From a bacterium UBA3734 (GTDB taxonomy: Bacteria; Bacteroidota; Bacteroidia; Bacteroidales; Bacteroidaceae), in contig DFHC01000012.1 of the NCBI GenBank assembly GCA_002372575.1, positions 1-7,322 of the forward strand: a DNA stretch of 7,322 nt. Reading direction: 5' to 3'. Made by a program: the position numbers and the translations under genes. Every line of letters starts with the position of its first letter. The first letter of the stretch is position 1. This document shows positions 1 to 5,387 of the stretch, one piece after another. The notes beneath the pieces are model-generated. The model made no database searches and was not told the origin of the DNA. It saw only the letters and a list, made by a program, of their open reading frames with translations.

Positions 1-22
1 GCACAAAGACGAAGGACAGACC

Positions 23-78
23 GTGACAAGGTAACAAAGTAACAAGATGACAAGGTGACAAGGTAACAAAGTAACAGC
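23..78. repeat. Tandem octamer repeat, seven units
   Basis: Seven consecutive 8-base units run without gaps: GTGACAAG, GTAACAAA, GTAACAAG, ATGACAAG, GTGACAAG, GTAACAAA and GTAACAGC. The first six fit RTRACAAR; the last decays at its final two bases. There is no open frame or conserved spacer, so this is not CRISPR. It lies 52 bases upstream of the mannosidase start, in what is probably the leader or the gap behind an upstream gene outside the window. Such arrays can vary in copy number by slippage. Function unknown. Confidence 0.85.
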
Positions 79-87
79 GTTCTGTAT

Positions 88-106
88 GTTGCGATATCAT
101 CGCAAC
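88..106. promoter_or_regulatory. Perfect inverted repeat upstream of the mannosidase gene
   Basis: GTTGCGAT (88-95) and ATCGCAAC (99-106) are exact reverse complements separated by ATC. The right arm ends 24 bases before the ATG at 131. It could be a dimeric repressor site or a small leader hairpin. It has no T-tract after it on the plus strand, so it is a poor plus-strand terminator. No clear TAnnTTTG promoter box is visible in bases 1-130, so the promoter for the downstream genes may lie to the left of the window. Confidence 0.5.
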
Positions 107-130
107 CTCTCAACGCAAAAAAGCAACAAC

Positions 131-1594
131 ATGAAAAGACTAACTATTATTTGCTGTTTTGCAATGATAAGCCTGGGGGCAATGGCACAGGCTGAGTATG
201 GAAAAGAGTACATCAAGCGCATTGGCGAGAAGAGTTCGACCTATGTGTCGCGCCGTCCCGCCGAGAAGGATCGGTTGTTCCGTTCCGATGTGATTGACAA
301 GAAAATCAAGGAGGTGCAGAAACTGCTGAAGGGCAACCCGAAGCTGGCGTGGATGTTCGGCAACTGCTTTCCGAACACGCTCGAAACCACCGTCCACTAC
401 TCCAATGCCTCGGGCGACGACGACACCTTCGTCTATACGGGCGACATCCACGCCATGTGGCTGCGCGACTCGGGTGCACAGGTGTGGCCATACGTGCAGT
501 TCGCCAACGACGACCCGAAGCTGAAGAAAATGGTGCGCGGCACGATTCTCAGGCAGTTCCGCTGCATTTGCCTCGACCCCTATGCCAACGCCTTCAACCT
601 CGAACCCAACCCCAACGGCGAGTGGATGAAGGATTTCACGGCGATGAAACCCTTCCTGCACGAGCGGAAATACGAAATCGACTCGCTCTGCTATCCGCTG
701 CGGCTGGCCTATCAGTACTGGCTCACGACGGGCGATGCCTCGATTTTCGACGAGCTCTGGATTGAAACCATCCACAACATCCTGACCACCTTCCGCGAAC
801 AGCAGCGCAAGGGCGGCAACCTGGGGCCGTATCGCTTCCAGCGTCGCACCGAACGCGCCTCGGACACCACGCTCAACGACGGCTGGGGTAGCCCCGTAAA
901 GCCCGTCGGACTCATCGCCTCGGTGTTCCGCCCGAGCGACGACGCCACGACGTTCCTCTTCCTCGTTCCGTCGAATTTCATGGCCGTCACAAGCCTGCGC
1001 AAAGCCGCTGAAATCCTCTCGAAAGTGAACCAACGCAACGACCTCGCAGCGGAATGCACGGCTCTGGCCAACGAGGTGGAGGCTGCCCTGAAGCAATACG
1101 CCGTGAACCAGCACCCGAAATACGGTCCGATTTACGCCTTCGAGGTCGATGGATTCGGCAACCAGCTGCTCATGGACGATGCCAACGTGCCGTCGCTGTT
1201 GGCGATGGGCTACCTCGGCGACGTGCCGATGGACGACCCCATCTACCAGAACACGCGCCGTTTCGTCTGGAGCGACGACAATCCCTATTTCTTCCGCGGA
1301 AAGGCAGGCGAGGGCATCGGCGGACCGCACATCGGCTACGGCTATGCCTGGCCCATGTCGATTATGATGAAGGCCTTCACCGCCCAGAGCGACGACGAAA
1401 TTCGCCACTGCATGCGCCTGTTGCTCTCTACCGACGCCCAGACGGGCTTCATCCACGAGTCGTTCCACGTCGAGAACGCCGACAAATACACCCGCGCATG
1501 GTTTGCATGGCAAAACACGCTCTTCGGCGAGCTCGTTTTGAAGCTCATCGCCGACGGAAAAACCGACCTGCTGGTGAATTGCATGTCTGAATAG
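131..1594 (+). CDS. Secreted GH125 exo-alpha-1,6-mannosidase
   Basis: This 487-residue protein matches glycoside hydrolase family 125, inverting enzymes that remove terminal alpha-1,6-linked mannose from N-glycans or yeast mannan. Residues 1-19 form a signal peptide (MKRLTIICCFAMISLGAMA, then QAEYG), which places the enzyme in the periplasm or on the surface. Family signatures are visible: YTGDIHAMWLRDSG at about 102-115, RPSDDA around Asp270/Asp271, and GFIHESFH with Glu443, followed by W-F-A-W-Q-N near the end. The spacing of about 173 between the Asp pair and Glu443 fits the acid/base pair recalled for Clostridium perfringens GH125 (Asp220/Glu393). The frame is open to an earlier ATG at 86, but that start lies at the edge of the inverted repeat and would put 15 residues before the signal peptide, so I chose 131. 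No Shine-Dalgarno is seen, only an A-rich leader. The stop overlaps the ribosome site of the next gene. The family is confident; the natural substrate is inferred. Confidence 0.93.
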   Translation: MKRLTIICCFAMISLGAMAQAEYGKEYIKRIGEKSSTYVSRRPAEKDRLFRSDVIDKKIKEVQKLLKGNPKLAWMFGNCFPNTLETTVHYSNASGDDDTFVYTGDIHAMWLRDSGAQVWPYVQFANDDPKLKKMVRGTILRQFRCICLDPYANAFNLEPNPNGEWMKDFTAMKPFLHERKYEIDSLCYPLRLAYQYWLTTGDASIFDELWIETIHNILTTFREQQRKGGNLGPYRFQRRTERASDTTLNDGWGSPVKPVGLIASVFRPSDDATTFLFLVPSNFMAVTSLRKAAEILSKVNQRNDLAAECTALANEVEAALKQYAVNQHPKYGPIYAFEVDGFGNQLLMDDANVPSLLAMGYLGDVPMDDPIYQNTRRFVWSDDNPYFFRGKAGEGIGGPHIGYGYAWPMSIMMKAFTAQSDDEIRHCMRLLLSTDAQTGFIHESFHVENADKYTRAWFAWQNTLFGELVLKLIADGKTDLLVNCMSE

Positions 1595-1599
1595 GAGAG
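1593..1599 (+). promoter_or_regulatory. Shine-Dalgarno site of the first TonB receptor
   Basis: AGGAGAG overlaps the last two bases of the mannosidase TAG stop and ends 4 bases before the receptor ATG at 1604. A strong Shine-Dalgarno site is unusual among these genes: the other starts here have A-rich leaders. Its overlap with the preceding stop suggests that translation of the receptor is coupled to that of the mannosidase. Confidence 0.6.
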
Positions 1600-1603
1600 A
1601 TTT

Positions 1604-3658
1604 ATGAAAAAAATAACCATCTTTTCAATTCTGACAACGCTGCTACCGACGACAGCCCTCGCACAACAAGACTCTACGAAGCAAGTGAGCCTCAGCGAGG
1701 TGAGCGTGACTTCGGCACGGCAGGGCATGATTCAAAATCGTTCGTCGCTTGGACAACTCGAAACCATCAACCGCTCAGGACTGACAAAAATGGCGTGCTG
1801 CACGCTGTCGTCATCGTTTGAAAACACGGCCACCACGCAAACCAGCTACAGCGACGCGGTCACCGGCACACGGCAAATCCAGATGCTCGGACTCTCGGGC
1901 ATCTACACGCAGACGATGGCCGAAAACATCCCCACGCTGCGCGGACTGGGCTACGCCTTCGGCTGGGACTACACACCGGCAGCATGGCTCGACGGCATCG
2001 CCATCTCGAAGGGCGCAGGAACGGTGGTGAACGGCTACGAGGGCATCACCGGACAAATCAACCTCGACTTCCGCAAACCCAACGACGGACAGCCCGTCTA
2101 TCTCGACTTCTACACCGACACCGACCTGCACAACGAGCTCAACGCCGTGCTCAAACACCAGTTCTCGCCGAAGCTCTTCTCGGGACTCTTCCTGCACACC
2201 ACGCAAACCACCATGCCCAACCGTTGGCATAGCCGCATGGACGCCAACGACGACACGTTCATGGATATGCCCAAAGTCCACAACTACAACATATACAACA
2301 GGTGGCTCTATGCCGACGAGGAACACGGCGTGCAAAGCCGACTCGACGTGAAAATGGCCTACGACGAGCGCGAATTCGGACAAATCCACGGCGACTGGCA
2401 CGGCGGCACTCGCAACCTGAACTTCCAAGCCTCGAACAAGACGGGCATTTCCATCGGAAAGAAAGAGGGACAGAGCCTCGGCATCATCAACAGCGTGACG
2501 CTGCACGGACTGCGCACACACTATGGCCGCAGAACGCTCGATGCCGACCAAAAATCCTACTACGGAAACCTCATTTTCAACAGCGATTTCGGCGAAAACC
2601 ACCACTATCAGGTGGGCGGAGGCTACTTCTTCGACCTCATCGACAACCACGGCATGGCACCCAACACGAAAGTGAGTGCCTACGGAGCCTTCGCCGAATA
2701 TACGAACACCGCCATCGACAAACTGACGCTGCAAGCCGGACTCCGCGCCGACTATCTGCTACACCACGGATGGCTGATCACGCCGCGTCTGAACCTGAAA
2801 TATTCGCCAGCCCGATGGCTCGTGGCGCGACTGTCGGCAGGCCGAGGCCATCGCGTGGCAAACCCAGTGGTGGAAAACATCGGACTGATGGCCTCGTCAA
2901 GGCAATTCTACATCGACTATAATCGCGACGAAACGCTCGAAAGCGCATGGAACGTGGGCGGAAACCTCATATTCACCATCCCCATCTGGAACCGGCAGGA
3001 AGCCACGCTCTCGATGGACTACTACCACGTGGATTTCGGGCGACGACTTGTCACCGATCTCGATACCCATCAAACCCTTGCAGCCATCTATGCCGACAAC
3101 GGAAAAAGCCACACCGACACGTGGCAAATCGACCTCTCGATGCCGCTGTTCAAGGGCATGACGCTCTATGCCGCCTGGCGATACACGCTGCAGAGCGTGT
3201 CGCAACGAGTGCACGACTCGCACTACTACTATTCCTCGTCCTTCACAAAGGACTTCACCTACACGTTCTACGAGACCTCGGCCACGCTCATTCCTGCCTA
3301 CAAAGCCCTGCTCAACCTGCAATACGCCACCGCGATGCGACGCTGGGTTTTCGATGCCACGCTGCAACTCAACGGACGCACGCGACTGCCAGGCAGCGTT
3401 ACCAACATCGAAAGCGTCACGCTCAAGTCGGAGCACTCACCCGCCTACGCCCTGCTCTTCGCACAGGTCACGAAGCGATTCCGCCACTTTGAAATCTACG
3501 TAGGCGGCGAAAACCTGCTCAGCTATCGCCAAAAGAACCCCATCATCGGTTGGGACGATCCCTTCGGCAATCATTTCGACGCCTCGCAGGTGTGGGCACC
3601 CATCACAGGAAGGAAAATCTACGCCGGAATCCGGCTGAATTTAGGAAAATATATGTAA
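1604..3658 (+). CDS. TonB-dependent outer-membrane receptor, HMA-linked (putative metal uptake)
   Basis: This 684-residue receptor has a signal peptide at residues 1-20 (ending TTALA, then QQDS), a TonB-box-like VSLSEVSVTS near 28-37, a plug domain to about 155, and a 22-strand-type barrel for the rest. The barrel is rich in aromatic-ended beta strands, with a final strand near GIRLNL. In the plug, MLGLSGIYTQTMAENIPTLRGL and the GAGTVVNGYEGITGQINL segment are typical of Bacteroidetes receptors. There is no N-terminal carboxypeptidase-like domain, which many such receptors carry. A Cys-Cys pair (Cys65-Cys66, in KMACCTLSSSFE) sits early in the plug. The gene begins 9 bases after the mannosidase stop, and 19 bases after its own stop comes an exported HMA protein. 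That pairing points to a heavy metal or metal chelate as cargo, copper being the first guess. Receptor identity is confident; the substrate is inferred from the neighbour and the cysteines. It is not SusC-like: no SusD gene is present and the protein is too short. Confidence 0.9.
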   Translation: MKKITIFSILTTLLPTTALAQQDSTKQVSLSEVSVTSARQGMIQNRSSLGQLETINRSGLTKMACCTLSSSFENTATTQTSYSDAVTGTRQIQMLGLSGIYTQTMAENIPTLRGLGYAFGWDYTPAAWLDGIAISKGAGTVVNGYEGITGQINLDFRKPNDGQPVYLDFYTDTDLHNELNAVLKHQFSPKLFSGLFLHTTQTTMPNRWHSRMDANDDTFMDMPKVHNYNIYNRWLYADEEHGVQSRLDVKMAYDEREFGQIHGDWHGGTRNLNFQASNKTGISIGKKEGQSLGIINSVTLHGLRTHYGRRTLDADQKSYYGNLIFNSDFGENHHYQVGGGYFFDLIDNHGMAPNTKVSAYGAFAEYTNTAIDKLTLQAGLRADYLLHHGWLITPRLNLKYSPARWLVARLSAGRGHRVANPVVENIGLMASSRQFYIDYNRDETLESAWNVGGNLIFTIPIWNRQEATLSMDYYHVDFGRRLVTDLDTHQTLAAIYADNGKSHTDTWQIDLSMPLFKGMTLYAAWRYTLQSVSQRVHDSHYYYSSSFTKDFTYTFYETSATLIPAYKALLNLQYATAMRRWVFDATLQLNGRTRLPGSVTNIESVTLKSEHSPAYALLFAQVTKRFRHFEIYVGGENLLSYRQKNPIIGWDDPFGNHFDASQVWAPITGRKIYAGIRLNLGKYM

Positions 3659-3677
3659 ACCATTAAAAAATCAAACC

Positions 3678-4001
3678 ATGATGAAAAGAATCATTATCAT
3701 CCTCGTGGCGCTCGTCAGCACGCTGACCATGAGTGCCGACAACAAGAAGAAAGCGAAAAACGTGGAAAGCGTCACGTTCAACGTGTCGATGCACTGCGAA
3801 AACTGCCAGAAAAAAATCGAGGGAACCATCGGTTGGGAAAAGGGCGTGAAGGATCTGAAGACCGACCTCGAAAAGAAAACCGTCACCATCAAGTTCGATG
3901 TCCGCAAAACCAATAAGCAGCAATTGCAGGAGAAAATCCAAGAGCTGGGCTACGACGTGGAAGAAGTGACTGCCGAAGAAAAGAAAATCGAAAGCAAATA
4001 A
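3678..4001 (+). CDS. Exported heavy-metal-associated (HMA) domain protein
   Basis: This 107-residue protein has a signal peptide at residues 1-20 (MMKRIIIILVALVSTLTMSA), a lysine-rich linker, and one HMA domain at about 30-97. The metal site is MHCENC (Cys40, Cys43), matching the M-x-C-x-x-C loop used by copper chaperones and P-type ATPase domains to hold Cu(I) or similar soft metals. The closing GYDVEEV strand is also typical, and the tail is charged (EEKKIESK). There is no lipobox, so it should be a soluble periplasmic protein. It follows the TonB receptor by 19 bases, with no Shine-Dalgarno, and probably shares its transcript. The likely job is to take metal that the receptor imports and pass it on or buffer it. 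An alternative start one codon later (3681) changes little. Domain confident; metal identity inferred. Confidence 0.9.
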   Translation: MMKRIIIILVALVSTLTMSADNKKKAKNVESVTFNVSMHCENCQKKIEGTIGWEKGVKDLKTDLEKKTVTIKFDVRKTNKQQLQEKIQELGYDVEEVTAEEKKIESK

Positions 4002-4011
4002 ACGCTGGCTG

Positions 4012-4204
4012 ACACAAAAATCAGTGCCGCGACTCTCAACGAGCCACGGCACCGATTCTGTATGTTTAACCTTTCATTTCGTACAAATGGTAGCCTCACG
4101 GCCTCCATTGTCACCTGTTAAACAATCTGTTTAATTACCTTAAACCTAATAACTAAAAACCTAAATCTATTACTACTAACCTAAACAATCTATTAACCTT
4201 TTTC
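4012..4204 (-). ncRNA. Putative small RNA gene, about 190 nt, unrecognised family
   Basis: On the minus strand a TACCTTTG promoter box (4217-4210) precedes a transcript that would start near 4204 and end in a T-tract near 4016. The 5' part (4205-4130) contains no C and carries UUAGGUU-type motifs at about 4185, 4165 and 4149. After it come a small hairpin, GUUUAA/UUAAAC (4145-4140 with 4134-4129); an 8-bp helix, UGUUUAAC (4124-4117) with GUUAAACA (4070-4063); inside that helix, an 11-bp hairpin at 4111-4083 capped by a GUGA (GNRA) tetraloop; and last the terminator hairpin. The first hairpin and the 8-bp helix do not overlap, so both can form. Wobble pairs in the GNRA hairpin and the terminator exist only on this strand. 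No convincing reading frame is present. It converges on the HMA gene, with 3' ends about 10 bases apart. I do not recognise it as tmRNA, SRP RNA or RNase P RNA; 6S RNA or a paralogous Bacteroidales sRNA family remain possible. Confidence 0.68.
4016..4059 (-). terminator. Intrinsic terminator of the small RNA
   Basis: On the minus strand, 4059-4041 pairs without bulges with 4035-4017, giving 19 bp around the loop GUUGA. Four pairs are G-U wobbles (4058/4018, 4053/4023, 4046/4030, 4044/4032). On the plus strand these become A-C mismatches. The minus strand continues through TTTTT (4020-4016, partly inside the stem) and then GTGTC. The plus-strand side is followed only by a weak T-bias. The strand assignment to minus is therefore well supported; it may also act weakly for the HMA operon coming the other way. 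Confidence 0.75.
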
Positions 4205-4209
4205 TGGTG

Positions 4210-4217
4210 CAAAGGTA
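4210..4217 (-). promoter_or_regulatory. Bacteroidetes-type -7 box for the small RNA
   Basis: The minus strand reads TACCTTTG, an exact match to the Bacteroidetes -7 consensus TAnnTTTG. A start about 6 bases further on would fall near 4204, just where the C-free stretch begins. At the expected -33 distance the minus strand is a T-run (around 4240-4235) without a clean TTTG, so the upstream element is weak. No protein gene follows on this strand, which supports an RNA product. Confidence 0.55.
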
Positions 4218-4277
4218 CGACGATTTTCCACACGAAAAAACATTTTCGGTGATTTTATGCGAAAAAAGTGGGTTTTC

Positions 4278-4291
4278 TTGATATAAATCAA
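4278..4291. promoter_or_regulatory. FNR/CRP-type palindrome between divergent promoters
   Basis: TTGATATAAATCAA is a perfect TTGAT-N4-ATCAA palindrome, identical to the classical FNR consensus half-sites; the symmetry extends one base each side (C at 4277, G at 4292). Its centre is about 80 bases from the inferred start of the small RNA (near 4204) and about 84 from that of the transporter (near 4368). Regulators of the CRP/FNR family occur in Bacteroidetes, but which one would bind here cannot be told from the window. Confidence 0.5.
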
Positions 4292-4354
4292 GTATTGTTT
4301 GCGCACACAACGAATTTTCTTACTTTTTTTGAATGTTTTTTGCATAAAAATTAC

Positions 4355-4362
4355 TACTTTTG
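4355..4362 (+). promoter_or_regulatory. Bacteroidetes-type -7 box for the transporter gene
   Basis: TACTTTTG matches TAnnTTTG and is followed by CAGCC. The nearest TTTG upstream is at 4328-4331, 23 bases away, somewhat more than the usual 19-21. Transcription would begin near 4368. This excludes the TTG codon at 4360 as a start for the transporter and leaves a leader of only some 15-35 bases. Confidence 0.6.
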
Positions 4363-4401
4363 CAGCCAAAAGGAAACGAAACCGTGAATCCAAGAAAAAA
4401 A

Positions 4402-5385
4402 ATGCCTAACATCAAGAAAATCAGCCCCATCAGAATCCTGAAAGACTGGACGCTTCCCGTCGCCATGACGATGGGAACACTCATCTATCTGCTCTTTGCC
4501 AACATAGACGCCTTCGACCCCATTGCGCAGCAGGCTGGCCCGTTTTTCGACAAGATTCTGCCGCTGTTCATGTTCTTCATCCTCTTTGTCACGTTCTGCA
4601 AGGTCAATTTCCACAAGATGCGCGCCGTAAGGTGGCATTTGTGGGCGGGTGTGGTGCAGGTGCTGCTCATCGGCGTTGTTATGGCGGTGATTCTGGGCTA
4701 TCAGCTGCAGGGCAGCACGCTGGTGTTCATGGAGGCGATACTCGTGTGCGTGGTGGCACCGTGTGCGGCGGCGGCACCCGTCGTCACGCAGAAGCTGGGC
4801 GGCAGCCTCGAGCAGATGACCACCTACACGTTCATGTCGAACTTCCTCACAGTGCTGTTTATCCCCATCTGTTTCCCGCTGATTGAAAAGGGCGAGAGCA
4901 TGGGGTTCTGGGAGGCATTTCTTCAGATTTTCTATGGTGTGACGCTCGTTTTGGTCGTTCCGATGCTGCTGGCTTACGTCGTGAAGCATTTTTTCAAGCC
5001 GTTGCATCGGCGCATCGTGTCGGTGAAAGACCTTTCGTACTATCTCTGGGCCATTTCACTTGTCATCGTCACGGGTACCACGGTGAAAAATATCTGTCAG
5101 GCCGACACTTCGGTGCTTTTCCTCGTCGGCACGGCGCTGACAACGCTCGTCATCTGCCTCGGACAATACGCCATAGGCCGACAAATCGGGCGACGCTTCA
5201 ACCATACCAATGAGGCCGGACAAGCACTCGGACAGAAGAACACAGCCTTTGCCATCTGGATTGCCTATACCTATTTGCATCCCCTCTCGTCGGTGGGGCC
5301 GGGATGCTATATTCTATGGCAAAACACGGTGAATTCCATCGAAATCTATCAACGGAAAAAAGAGGGAAAACTGCTTAAAAGCTAA
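4402..5385 (+). CDS. BASS-superfamily (bile acid:sodium symporter-like) transporter
   Basis: This 327-residue inner-membrane protein has ten hydrophobic segments at roughly 16-35, 50-66, 77-98, 103-126, 136-158, 168-195, 209-230, 235-262, 275-295 and 299-321, the fold of the BASS superfamily. Family-like features include the small-residue stretch VAPCAAAAPVV in the fourth segment and GQKNTAFAIWIAYTYL with LSSVGPGCYILWQN near the end. BASS proteins carry organic anions such as bile acids, pyruvate or pantoate, usually with sodium. The region that should match the sodium-binding E-x-G-x-Q-N motif reads A-L-G-Q-K-N (275-280), so the coordinating glutamate appears absent and coupling may differ. 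I chose the ATG at 4402; an in-frame GTG at 4384 has AAGGA 9 bases ahead and is a real alternative, while the frame's earlier TTG lies inside the promoter. It is monocistronic, and its stop is 2 bases from that of the opposing receptor. Substrate unknown. Confidence 0.82.
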   Translation: MPNIKKISPIRILKDWTLPVAMTMGTLIYLLFANIDAFDPIAQQAGPFFDKILPLFMFFILFVTFCKVNFHKMRAVRWHLWAGVVQVLLIGVVMAVILGYQLQGSTLVFMEAILVCVVAPCAAAAPVVTQKLGGSLEQMTTYTFMSNFLTVLFIPICFPLIEKGESMGFWEAFLQIFYGVTLVLVVPMLLAYVVKHFFKPLHRRIVSVKDLSYYLWAISLVIVTGTTVKNICQADTSVLFLVGTALTTLVICLGQYAIGRQIGRRFNHTNEAGQALGQKNTAFAIWIAYTYLHPLSSVGPGCYILWQNTVNSIEIYQRKKEGKLLKS

Positions 5386-5387
5386 GT

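Noticed and set aside
23..78. CRISPR array
   Set aside because: Units are 8 bases in direct tandem with no spacers, and no cas genes are nearby.
140..1513. A 457-codon open frame on the minus strand across the mannosidase gene
   Set aside because: It is the exact antisense of a well-supported GH125 gene; GC-rich codon use keeps the frame open. The translation is low-complexity (rich in Val, Glu, Arg, His), with no recognisable domain or signal.
4024..4052. Plus-strand terminator for the mannosidase-receptor-HMA operon
   Set aside because: On the plus strand the stem suffers several A-C mismatches and lacks a T-tract; the minus-strand reading is much better. Weak bidirectional activity is not excluded.
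4193..4393. A 66-codon minus-strand frame in the spacer
   Set aside because: It overlaps the small-RNA promoter, the palindrome and the transporter promoter; its Lys/Phe-rich composition follows from AT-rich DNA, and it has no start context.
4354..5007. A 217-codon minus-strand frame across the transporter
   Set aside because: Antisense to conserved BASS segments; the product is polar and repetitive, with no family resemblance.
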